A stretch of DNA of 6,675 nucleotides from Caryophanales bacterium UBA3260 (lineage in GTDB: Bacteria; Bacillota_I; Bacilli_A; RF39; UBA660), in contig DEUO01000119.1 of NCBI GenBank assembly GCA_002362595.1, positions 1 through 6,675 of the forward strand, read 5' to 3'. The position numbers and the translations under genes are program-made. Below, piece by piece: positions 1 to 5,636 of this stretch (position 1 is the stretch's first letter; every line of letters starts with the position of its first letter). The notes under the pieces are model-generated. The model made no database searches. It was not told where the DNA came from and saw only the letters and a list, made by a program, of their open reading frames with translations.

Positions 1-1110
1 AAATGTCCAGATTGTGGTAGAGAAGTACAACCTAAAAAAGAAGAAGCTTATTTCTTTAAGTTATCTAAATATCAGGATAAATTAGAAAAATATATAGAAG
101 AGCATGATGAGTTTATACAGCCACCTGCTCGTAAGAATGAAATGATAAATAATTTTATCAAACCAGGCTTACAAGATTTATGTGTATCTAGAACTTCATT
201 TGATTGGGGAATACCAGTAGATTTCGATTCTAAACATGTTATATATGTTTGGTTAGATGCATTAACTAATTATATTACTAATATAGGCTTTGATTTTGAT
301 GAATCAACAGAAGAATTTAAATATAGATGGCCAGCTGATTTGCATTTAATAGGTAAAGATATTATAAGATTTCATACTATTTATTGGCCTTGCTTCTTAA
401 TGAGTTTAGATTTGCCTTTACCGAAACAGGTATTTGGACATCCTTGGTTAATTATGGCAGATGGTAAAATGAGTAAGTCAAAGGGAAATGTTATTTATGC
501 TGATGATTTAGTTAATGAGTTTGGTGTAGATGCAGTAAGATATTATTTCTTGCACGAAATACCATTTGCTGCAGATGGAGTATTTACAAGGGATTTATTA
601 ATTGAAAGAATAAATGGCGATTTAGTAAATATCTTGGGAAATTTAGTTAATAGAACTGTAAGTATGAATCACAAGTATTTTGATGGTATTATTCAACCAG
701 GAAATAATAATGAAGATTTAGATAAAGATTTAATTAATAATGTTTTAGATTTAAATAGTAAAGTTTGCGGTAAGATGAAAGAATTAAAAGTTGGTGAAGC
801 TTTACAAGAAATATTTGATGTTCTTAGAAAATGTAATAAATATATTGATGATACAATGCCTTGGAGTTTAGCTAAAGATGATAGTAAGCGTGAGCGATTA
901 GGTACAGTATTATATAATTTATTAGAAAGTATAAGAATTTGTGGTGTATATTTGTCACCTTTCTTACCTGAAACTGCTGATAAGATATTTAAGCAACTTG
1001 TAACTGAAGAAAAAGGTATTGAAAGTACTAAGGAATTTGGTAAATTAGAGGTAGGAAATAAGTTAGCTGAACCTGTTCATTTATTTGATAGAATTGATGT
1101 AAAAGAATAG
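1..1110 (+). CDS. metG: Methionyl-tRNA synthetase, 5'-truncated by the window edge
   Basis: Charges initiator and elongator tRNA with methionine in the cytoplasm. The frame is open from base 1, so the gene starts upstream; 369 residues are visible. Seen, numbered from base 1: a zinc-knuckle half CPDC (residues 2-5), the catalytic-domain stretch around residue 48 (RKNEMINNFIKPG), and the class I KMSKS signature at residues 156-160 (bases 466-480). The anticodon-binding alpha-helical region follows, with GNLVNR near residue 213 and the PW of a DDTMPW stretch (Trp 288). The HIGH motif and the other knuckle Cys lie outside the window. The protein stops just after FDRIDVKE, where the B. subtilis enzyme (about 664 aa) continues into a Trbp111/EMAP-like tRNA-binding domain; that domain is absent and no remnant follows the TAG. 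An ATG at 142 is internal, not the start. A terminator follows about 65 bases downstream. Confidence 0.97.
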   Translation, partial: KCPDCGREVQPKKEEAYFFKLSKYQDKLEKYIEEHDEFIQPPARKNEMINNFIKPGLQDLCVSRTSFDWGIPVDFDSKHVIYVWLDALTNYITNIGFDFDESTEEFKYRWPADLHLIGKDIIRFHTIYWPCFLMSLDLPLPKQVFGHPWLIMADGKMSKSKGNVIYADDLVNEFGVDAVRYYFLHEIPFAADGVFTRDLLIERINGDLVNILGNLVNRTVSMNHKYFDGIIQPGNNNEDLDKDLINNVLDLNSKVCGKMKELKVGEALQEIFDVLRKCNKYIDDTMPWSLAKDDSKRERLGTVLYNLLESIRICGVYLSPFLPETADKIFKQLVTEEKGIESTKEFGKLEVGNKLAEPVHLFDRIDVKE

Positions 1111-1176
1111 AATATTTCATTTTAGATATTGATTTTATTGAATAATTAGCTATTAAAAATATTTATATGTATTCTG

Positions 1177-1204
1177 AAAGACTTAGTTGATTAAGTCTTT
1201 TTTA
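1177..1204 (+). terminator. Rho-independent terminator after metG
   Basis: A perfect 9-bp stem, AAAGACTTA (1177-1185) with TAAGTCTTT (1192-1200), encloses a 6-base loop and runs into six T (1198-1203). It lies 66 bases past the metG stop, so it should end the metG transcript and separate it from the zinc-ribbon gene. The stem is AT-rich, as expected in this genome. Confidence 0.8.
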
Positions 1205-1300
1205 TTTCCTGGGAAATAAAAATTTTTGAATTTTATAGAGTTGGGAAATATAAATAGTGCTGGGAAATGTTTCTTTGTTTGAAACTAAAATTGGGAAATA
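1202..1300. repeat. Cluster of four TGGGAAAT repeats, the first a dyad
   Basis: The 8-mer TGGGAAAT occurs at 1210-1217, 1242-1249, 1261-1268 and 1292-1299, always in the same orientation, with start-to-start distances of 32, 19 and 31 bases. The first copy forms a dyad: TTATTTCC (1202-1209), TG, GGAAATAA (1212-1219). It overlaps the T-tract of the metG terminator. G-runs are rare in this AT-rich intergenic DNA, so the cluster stands out, although a single copy also occurs by chance inside metG at 635-642. Protein-binding sites are possible; no regulator can be named from the sequence. Confidence 0.6.
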
Positions 1301-1316
1301 ATAATTATTTTAGTTT
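1282..1316. other. Perfect 10-bp inverted repeat before the zinc-ribbon gene
   Basis: AAACTAAAAT (1282-1291) and ATTTTAGTTT (1307-1316) are exact reverse complements around a 15-base loop that contains the fourth TGGGAAAT copy. No T-tract follows, so it is a poor terminator. The right arm covers the expected -35 region of the extended -10 promoter at 1327-1335, which makes an operator plausible. The left arm also overlaps a smaller hairpin, GTTTC (1269-1273) with GAAAC (1281-1285), so the two cannot form together. Confidence 0.45.
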
Positions 1317-1326
1317 ACAATTGTAT

Positions 1327-1335
1327 TGCTATAAA
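1327..1335 (+). promoter_or_regulatory. Extended -10 promoter for the zinc-ribbon gene
   Basis: TG-C-TATAAA (TG 1327-1328, hexamer 1330-1335) fits a sigma-A extended -10. The -35 position is weak and lies in the inverted-repeat arm at 1307-1316. A start near 1342 would leave a leader of about 47 bases before the GTG at 1389. The 10-mer TTGCTATAAA recurs upstream of spoVG (5869-5878). Confidence 0.45.
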
Positions 1336-1388
1336 TATTGTTTATGTGTTTTTGTTGTGATATCTTAAATTTAAGTGAAGTGATTTAT

Positions 1389-1736
1389 GTGAAAATTTGT
1401 AGAAATTGCGGACGTGAATGTGATGATTCGGCTGTTATATGTCCTAGTTGCAGAACTAATTTTTATGTAACTATTGAAGATATGAAAAAGCAGTACGAGG
1501 AAGAACAAGCGCTTAAAGTTGTTCATAAAAAGAAACTTAATACTCTTTGTTTGATAGGTTTTATTATGTCTTTTATTATATCTATTGTTGGTATAGTGTT
1601 ATGTATAGTAGGTATTATTCTGTCAAAAAAGAAAAGTGAAAAAGGTGCTGTTCTTGCTATATATGGAATCCTTGTTAGTATTGTAAAAATTATTATGGAA
1701 ATATTTTTATTTGTTTTTTTAACTTTTATATTATAA
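1389..1736 (+). CDS. Zinc-ribbon protein with two membrane helices (DUF4190-like)
   Basis: Encodes 115 residues of unknown function. A cytoplasmic zinc ribbon opens the protein: Cys 4, 7, 18 and 21 (CRNC, ten residues, CPSC). A charged linker rich in Lys and Glu follows (about 28-50), then two hydrophobic helices at about 53-79 and 86-115, split by a basic KKKSEKG turn. The Gly- and Ile-rich helix pair resembles the DUF4190-type membrane domain often joined to zinc ribbons in Firmicutes; that is family knowledge and function is not established. I chose GTG 1389 because AAGTGAT, like the GGTGAT ribosome sites of the neighbours, sits just before it and the next residues lead straight into the ribbon; the upstream in-frame codons (from 1338) would precede or overlap the likely transcription start and lack such a site. 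It lies between metG and tatD, behind a terminator and its own promoter. No clear terminator follows, so tatD may be cotranscribed. Confidence 0.8.
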   Translation: MKICRNCGRECDDSAVICPSCRTNFYVTIEDMKKQYEEEQALKVVHKKKLNTLCLIGFIMSFIISIVGIVLCIVGIILSKKKSEKGAVLAIYGILVSIVKIIMEIFLFVFLTFIL

Positions 1737-1763
1737 TTTTTTAAGTGATCGATTATGATTATT

Positions 1764-1772
1764 TGATAAAAT
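1764..1772 (+). promoter_or_regulatory. Possible extended -10 before tatD
   Basis: TG (1764-1765) plus TAAAAT (1767-1772) matches an extended -10, with no convincing -35. The start would fall near 1779, at the ribosome site GGTGAT itself, giving a very short leader. Readthrough from the zinc-ribbon gene is the alternative. Confidence 0.3.
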
Positions 1773-1788
1773 AGAGAAGGTGATTATT

Positions 1789-2538
1789 ATGTTAGTTGAT
1801 ACACATTGTCATATTTATAAAGAGTATTACGACGACTTAGATTTTATTATAGATAAAATTAGTAAGAGTAATATAGATAAGATTATTAATAACGGGTGTG
1901 ATGATAAATCTAATAAAGAAGTTTTAGATAGTGTTTCTAAATATCAAATTATGTATGGGGCTTTAGGGATTCATCCAGAAAGTGCAGATACTTATACTAA
2001 AGAAGATTTAAGGTTTATAGAAGAACATATAAATGATGATAAGATTGTTGCAATAGGTGAGATAGGTTTAGATTATTATTGGACAAAGGAAAATAAAGAT
2101 AAACAGATAGAATTATTTGAAAAGCAATTAGAGTTAGCAGAACGTGTTAATAAACCAGTTATTATCCATAGTAGGGATGCAACTTTAGATACCATAGAGA
2201 TTTTAAAGAAGCATCATGTAAGGGGTGTGATTCATAGTTTTAGTGGTAGTTATGAAACTGCTTGTATTTATATAAAAATGGGTTTTTTACTTGGAATTAA
2301 TGGTGTTATTACATTTAAGAATTGCAACTTAAAAGATGTAATTTCTAAGTTAGAATTAACTAATATTGTATTAGAAACTGATTCTCCTTATTTAACTCCT
2401 GTTCCTTATAGAGGAGAAAAGAATGATTCTTCTCATATTAATGATATTGCAGAATTTATATGTAATATAAAAGGAATAAGTATGGAAGAATTATCCATGG
2501 TAACTAATGACAATATTAAGAGGTGTTTTGACATTTAG
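1789..2538 (+). CDS. tatD: TatD-family metal-dependent DNase
   Basis: A TIM-barrel amidohydrolase-type metal hydrolase; characterised TatD enzymes are Mg-dependent DNA exonucleases/AP endonucleases acting in DNA repair. At 249 residues it has the usual length. All metal-site elements are visible: DTHCH with His 6 and His 8, GIHPE (60-64), AIGEIGLDYY with Glu 91, VIIHSRD with His 127, VIHSFSG with His 149, and ETDSPYLTP with Asp 198, followed by the family PVPYRGEKND loop (205-213). ATG 1789 is the start because GAAGGTGAT (1777-1784) is placed correctly for it; the in-frame GTG at 1780 lies inside that ribosome site. It is the counterpart of B. subtilis yabD, which directly follows metS; here a zinc-ribbon gene intervenes. 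The next gene begins 45 bases after its stop. Confidence 0.95.
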   Translation: MLVDTHCHIYKEYYDDLDFIIDKISKSNIDKIINNGCDDKSNKEVLDSVSKYQIMYGALGIHPESADTYTKEDLRFIEEHINDDKIVAIGEIGLDYYWTKENKDKQIELFEKQLELAERVNKPVIIHSRDATLDTIEILKKHHVRGVIHSFSGSYETACIYIKMGFLLGINGVITFKNCNLKDVISKLELTNIVLETDSPYLTPVPYRGEKNDSSHINDIAEFICNIKGISMEELSMVTNDNIKRCFDI

Positions 2539-2552
2539 GTTATAAGTGTGTT

Positions 2553-2571
2553 AAGATAAATCCTATCTTTT
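2553..2571 (+). other. Small hairpin just upstream of the 3D-domain gene ribosome site
   Basis: AAGATA (2553-2558) pairs exactly with TATCTT (2564-2569) around a 5-base loop and ends in TTTT (2568-2571), immediately before the ribosome site GAGGTGA (2572-2578). The all-AT-rich 6-bp stem is too weak to be a firm terminator. It could partly attenuate, mark an mRNA processing point, or expose the ribosome site. Confidence 0.35.
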
Positions 2572-2583
2572 GAGGTGAATTTT

Positions 2584-3135
2584 ATGAAAAAAATTAACTG
2601 GATAAAGATGGGGTTAAAGGGAATTAAAATATGTTTTATAGTAGGAGTAATTTGTTTACTTAATTCTACTAGAAGTGAGTTGCTTTCTGTTAGAACAGAA
2701 AATTTTAATTTTAATGTCAATTTAGGTATGACAGCAAATGCTAAAAAGAATGAAGAGAAGGTAGTACCTGAGGAACCTGTACAAGAATATAAAAGTTATA
2801 GTGGAGATTTAACAGGTTATGCTGCTGATTGTCCTTTATGTAATGGAACTCTTGCTTGTAAAACTTCATATAATGTATATAAAAATAGAGTAGTTACTTA
2901 TAAAGATAATCAGTATGGTAATGTAAGAATTGTTGCATCTTCAAAACAACTTCCTTGCGGAAGTATCATAAGGTTTAATTTAAAGTCAATATCGAAGAAT
3001 CCTGTATATGCAATTGTACTAGATCGTGGAGTTTTAGGAAGAGATATCGACTTGTTAATGCCAACTGAAAATGATGCTCGTAAGAGTGTTGGACGTCATA
3101 AAATAACGTATGATGTTTTAAGAGAAGGTTGGTAG
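2584..3135 (+). CDS. Secreted or membrane-anchored 3D-domain protein, short YabE/RpfB-like
   Basis: Likely acts outside the membrane on peptidoglycan: the 3D domain is related to the MltA lytic transglycosylase barrel and occurs in YabE, YocH and YuiC. The 183 residues start with a basic N-terminus and a hydrophobic segment (about 11-27), a signal peptide or anchor, then a variable, Glu-rich linker to about 72. The 3D domain spans about 76-183: LTGYA, a Cys cluster (83, 86, 92), LPCGS with Cys 125, VLDRG with Asp 147 and GRDIDLL with Asp 156, and an ARKSVGRHKITYDVL ending. The first Asp of the usual three, in a VDP motif, is replaced here by ASS (118-120). The G5 and DUF348 domains of B. subtilis YabE (about 437 aa) are absent. 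ATG 2584 is preceded by GAGGTGA. It holds the yabE position, after tatD and before rsmA, with rnmV missing between. Confidence 0.85.
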   Translation: MKKINWIKMGLKGIKICFIVGVICLLNSTRSELLSVRTENFNFNVNLGMTANAKKNEEKVVPEEPVQEYKSYSGDLTGYAADCPLCNGTLACKTSYNVYKNRVVTYKDNQYGNVRIVASSKQLPCGSIIRFNLKSISKNPVYAIVLDRGVLGRDIDLLMPTENDARKSVGRHKITYDVLREGW

Positions 3136-3149
3136 AAAAGAGGAATAGA

Positions 3150-3938
3150 ATGGGCGAATTTAAGCATAAACATAGTTTAGGTCAGAATTTTTTAAAAGAT
3201 ACTAGAGTTTTAGGAAGTATTATAGATAGTACTGATGTTAAAGAAGATGATTTAGTAATCGAAATAGGCCCTGGTCAGGGAGCTTTAACTAAATTCTTAA
3301 AATTATATAAAGCTAATTTAATATGTTTTGAAATAGATAAAAGAGTAGAAAATTACTTAAAAAAGTTTGTTGATGATAAAACTAAGATTGTTTATAAAGA
3401 TTTTATGGATGTTGATGTAAGTAAAGAATTAGAAGGAATAAAGTTTAATAATTTATATGTTATAGCTAATTTACCTTATTATATAACAACTCCTATTCTA
3501 AAGAAGATTATAGATAGTAAGTTGGATGTTAAAGAAATGACTTTAATGGTTCAAAATGAAGTAGCAGATAGATTTAGTGCAAAGCCAGGTAGTAGAGATT
3601 ATGGAGCTGTTACTGTATATTTAAATTATTACTATAATATAGAGAAATTATTATTTGTATCAAGAAAATGTTTTGATCCTGCTCCGAATGTAGATAGTGC
3701 TGTTATTAAGTTAGTTAAAAATACTAGTAAGATTCAAGTTATTGATGAGGGATTATTTAATAAATTAGTAGTTGATTCTTTTCATATGAAGAGAAAGACT
3801 ATTAATAATAATTTAAAAGGATATAATCTTGAAATAGTTAAGAAAGTATTAGAAAAATATAATTTAGATTTAACTTGTAGAGCAGAAAATATACCATTAG
3901 ATTGTTTTATTGATATGTCTAATGAACTTAGTAAGTAG
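3150..3938 (+). CDS. rsmA: 16S rRNA adenine-1518/1519 N6-dimethyltransferase
   Basis: RsmA (KsgA) uses S-adenosylmethionine to dimethylate two adjacent adenines in the helix 45 loop of 16S rRNA late in 30S assembly; its loss gives kasugamycin resistance in known bacteria. The 262 residues match the family length. Visible motifs are SLGQNFL (9-15), the SAM-binding EIGPGQGALT (38-47), an acidic residue after strand 2 (Glu 61), the catalytic NLPY (107-110), and FDPAPNVDS (175-183), followed by the C-terminal helical domain with MKRKTI. ATG 3150 is chosen because AGAGG lies 6-7 bases upstream and the KHSLGQNF start is typical; an in-frame TTG at 3129 would overlap the preceding gene. Only 14 bases separate it from the 3D-domain gene, so the two are probably cotranscribed. 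Its stop codon lies inside a terminator stem. Confidence 0.97.
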   Translation: MGEFKHKHSLGQNFLKDTRVLGSIIDSTDVKEDDLVIEIGPGQGALTKFLKLYKANLICFEIDKRVENYLKKFVDDKTKIVYKDFMDVDVSKELEGIKFNNLYVIANLPYYITTPILKKIIDSKLDVKEMTLMVQNEVADRFSAKPGSRDYGAVTVYLNYYYNIEKLLFVSRKCFDPAPNVDSAVIKLVKNTSKIQVIDEGLFNKLVVDSFHMKRKTINNNLKGYNLEIVKKVLEKYNLDLTCRAENIPLDCFIDMSNELSK

Positions 3939-3954
3939 AAATACTTACTTTTTT
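3930..3954 (+). terminator. Terminator embedded in the rsmA/ispE convergent junction
   Basis: AGTAAGTA (3930-3937) pairs perfectly with TACTTACT (3942-3949) across a GAAA tetraloop (3938-3941), followed by T 3949-3954. It ends + strand transcription of rsmA. The left arm holds the last rsmA codons and its TAG, and the right arm holds the ispE TAA. The T-tract encodes the final Lys codons of ispE on the other strand. No T-tract follows on the - strand, so it looks one-way. Confidence 0.8.
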
Positions 3955-4778
3955 ATTTCTTCAATACCAGAAACATTTTGAGTCTTAGCTATTTTATATG
4001 TATTATTTAGCTCGTTTTTTATTATATTATAGGCGTTATCTAATTCATCTTTATTATTAAATATAGCTATTATAGATGAGCCACTACCTGTAAGCATTGC
4101 TGTTTTAGCTTTAGTTTCTTTTTTTATTTTAGTTATTAATTCTTTTATATCATTATTTAATATTAGATGAAAATCGTTATGACCGATAGTTGGTTTTAAC
4201 TTTTTATATTTGGTAATTTTATTATCATATAAATTAAACATTTCTTTTGTACTATGACCGATGTTAGGGGTTATAACAAGATAGTAAGAGTAAGGATTTT
4301 GCCAAGGAATTACTATTTGCCCACAACCTTTTACTTCTTTTGATCCGCCTTCTATGCAGAAAGGCACGTCACATGACGTTTGATAACTAATTTTATTTAG
4401 CTCATCTTTGGAAAGATTAGTATTAAATATTATATTTAGAGCAGATATGGTACCTGCTGCATCTGTGCTTTCTCCTCCTAAACCAGCTTCAGTAGGAATA
4501 TTTTTTTCGAGATAGATATCTAGTCCTGTTGTAATTTTAGTATAGTCTAGGAATAGTTTAGCTGCTTTATATATACTATTTTTTTCATCAGTAGGAATAG
4601 ATGAATCATTACATTTGATGTTTATAGAATTAGTATTATTTATTTTTATTGTTAATATATCATATATAGATATACTTTGATTTAAGCCATGTACTAAATG
4701 ATAGTTTCTTTCATCTAAGCCGATAATATTAAAAAATAGATTTATTTTAGCAGGACATTTTACTGTAATTTCTTTCAT
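3945..4778 (-). CDS. ispE: 4-diphosphocytidyl-2-C-methyl-D-erythritol kinase
   Basis: A GHMP kinase that phosphorylates CDP-methylerythritol with ATP, the fourth step of the MEP pathway to isoprenoid precursors, in the cytoplasm. The 277 residues match the family length. Motifs: PAKINLFFNIIG (9-20, Lys 11), a YH pair at 26-27, the GHMP ATP loop AGLGGESTDAA (98-108), SCDVPF with the probable catalytic Asp 137, and the C-terminal GHMP motif LTGSGSS (229-235). The ATP loop carries Glu 103 where most IspE proteins have Gly (GLGGGSSDAA), and the usual DGYH is RNYH. ATG 4778 is preceded by AGGTGAT on the - strand. The gene is flipped relative to its neighbours: convergent with rsmA (6 bases between stops) and divergent from yabG (72 bases). 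In B. subtilis, ispE lies codirectionally downstream of veg and sspF. Confidence 0.93.
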   Translation of the reverse strand: MKEITVKCPAKINLFFNIIGLDERNYHLVHGLNQSISIYDILTIKINNTNSINIKCNDSSIPTDEKNSIYKAAKLFLDYTKITTGLDIYLEKNIPTEAGLGGESTDAAGTISALNIIFNTNLSKDELNKISYQTSCDVPFCIEGGSKEVKGCGQIVIPWQNPYSYYLVITPNIGHSTKEMFNLYDNKITKYKKLKPTIGHNDFHLILNNDIKELITKIKKETKAKTAMLTGSGSSIIAIFNNKDELDNAYNIIKNELNNTYKIAKTQNVSGIEEIKK

Positions 4779-4797
4779 ATATATATCACCTAAATTT

Positions 4798-4806
4798 ATT
4801 ATATCA
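4798..4806 (-). promoter_or_regulatory. Extended -10 promoter for ispE
   Basis: Read on the - strand, TG (4806-4805) plus a base and then a consensus TATAAT (4803-4798) form an extended -10. The -35 at a 17-base distance is only TTTATT. A start near 4791 would begin at the ribosome site AGGTGAT (4791-4785), giving a leader of about 13 bases. Confidence 0.5.
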
Positions 4807-4807
4807 G

Positions 4808-4835
4808 TAATATTTTTATTAATAAATCATATATT
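4808..4835 (+). promoter_or_regulatory. Sigma-E-like promoter for yabG
   Basis: TAATATT (4808-4814), 13 bases, then CATATATT (4828-4835) compare well with the sigma-E pattern KMATATT, 13-15 bases, CATACAMT: the -35 matches fully and the -10 misses two positions. The CATA core also suits sigma-K, which drives yabG in B. subtilis, but no clear sigma-K -35 was seen. AT-rich DNA makes chance matches likely. The ribosome site GGGTGAT starts six bases later. Confidence 0.4.
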
Positions 4836-4850
4836 TTTTTGGGTGATTAG

Positions 4851-5636
4851 ATGAATTTTAAAGTAGGAGATTATGTCACTAGGAATAGTTATAATAATGA
4901 TATTATTTTTGTTATAGTGGAAATAAAAGAAGATATTGCTATTTTAAAGGGGTTTGATTTAAGACTTATAGCGAATGCACCAATATCTGATTTAGTAATA
5001 GTTAAAGCTGAAGATAGAAAAGATGAGTTTTTAGATGAATTATTTAAAGAAGAAATTCTTGAAAAAAAGGACCGAGATGAATTTTTTTATTTACCACCAA
5101 GAATTCTTCATTTAGATAGTGATAGTGATTATTTAGAAAAGTGTCTTAAGTTTTATAAGAATAATCATGTTTTAGCTTTTGGGAAGACAGTTAGAGAAGA
5201 GATGCTAGAATCTAATATAAGTAATTATTTAACAGAGATAAAACCAGATATTTTAATTATTACTGGACATGATGCTTATTATAAAAAGAATAACGATAAG
5301 AGTGATTTAAATAATTATAAGAATTCTGAATATTTTATTAAAGCTGTGCAAAAAGCTAGACTTTATGAAAAGAGTCACGAAAAGCTATTAATTATCGCTG
5401 GCGCTTGTCAAAGTGATTATGAAGAATTAATAAAAGCAGGTGCTGATTTTGCAAGTAGTCCTAAAAGAGTTAATATACATGCGTTAGATCCTGCTATTAT
5501 TGCAACTACAGTATCTTTAACAGAGAAAAGTAAAGTAATAGATTTAATAAATTTATTAGGAAAGACTAAATATGGAAAAGATGGTATGGGTGGTTTGATG
5601 GTTAATGGTCTTATGTATGTGGGGTATCCTAGATGA
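4851..5636 (+). CDS. yabG: Sporulation-specific protease YabG
   Basis: YabG is made in the mother cell during sporulation and processes spore-coat proteins in B. subtilis; in Clostridioides difficile it also processes germination proteins. The product has 261 residues against about 290 in B. subtilis. Seen: an N-terminal VGDYVTRNSYNNDIIF stretch typical of the family (5-20), PRILHLDSDSDYLEKC (83-98), DILIITGHDAYY (133-144) with His 140, IIAGACQSDYEELIKAGADF (181-200) with Cys 186, then ASSPKRVNIHALDP (201-214). The conserved His and Cys are the probable catalytic pair of a cysteine protease; that is inferred from conservation. The strongest ribosome site is GGGTGAT before ATG 4851. It is divergent from ispE and overlaps veg by ATGA (5633-5636). 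Confidence 0.95.
   Translation: MNFKVGDYVTRNSYNNDIIFVIVEIKEDIAILKGFDLRLIANAPISDLVIVKAEDRKDEFLDELFKEEILEKKDRDEFFYLPPRILHLDSDSDYLEKCLKFYKNNHVLAFGKTVREEMLESNISNYLTEIKPDILIITGHDAYYKKNNDKSDLNNYKNSEYFIKAVQKARLYEKSHEKLLIIAGACQSDYEELIKAGADFASSPKRVNIHALDPAIIATTVSLTEKSKVIDLINLLGKTKYGKDGMGGLMVNGLMYVGYPR

Noticed and set aside
1202..1300. CRISPR-like array from the TGGGAAAT copies
   Set aside because: The repeats are only 8 bases, spacing varies (19-32), and no cas genes are present.
1338..1388. Longer N-terminus for the zinc-ribbon protein
   Set aside because: The start codons there precede or overlap the likely transcription start and lack a ribosome site; GTG 1389 has one and begins directly before the ribbon.
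2535..2720. A 61-codon open frame on the - strand across the start of the 3D-domain gene
   Set aside because: It is antisense to a supported gene and shows no recognisable domain or ribosome site; the + strand product has clear family motifs.
5595..5632. Separate sigma-A promoter for veg inside yabG, from TTGATG at 5595
   Set aside because: No -10 occurs at an acceptable distance; TATGTA nearby is only about 10 bases away.
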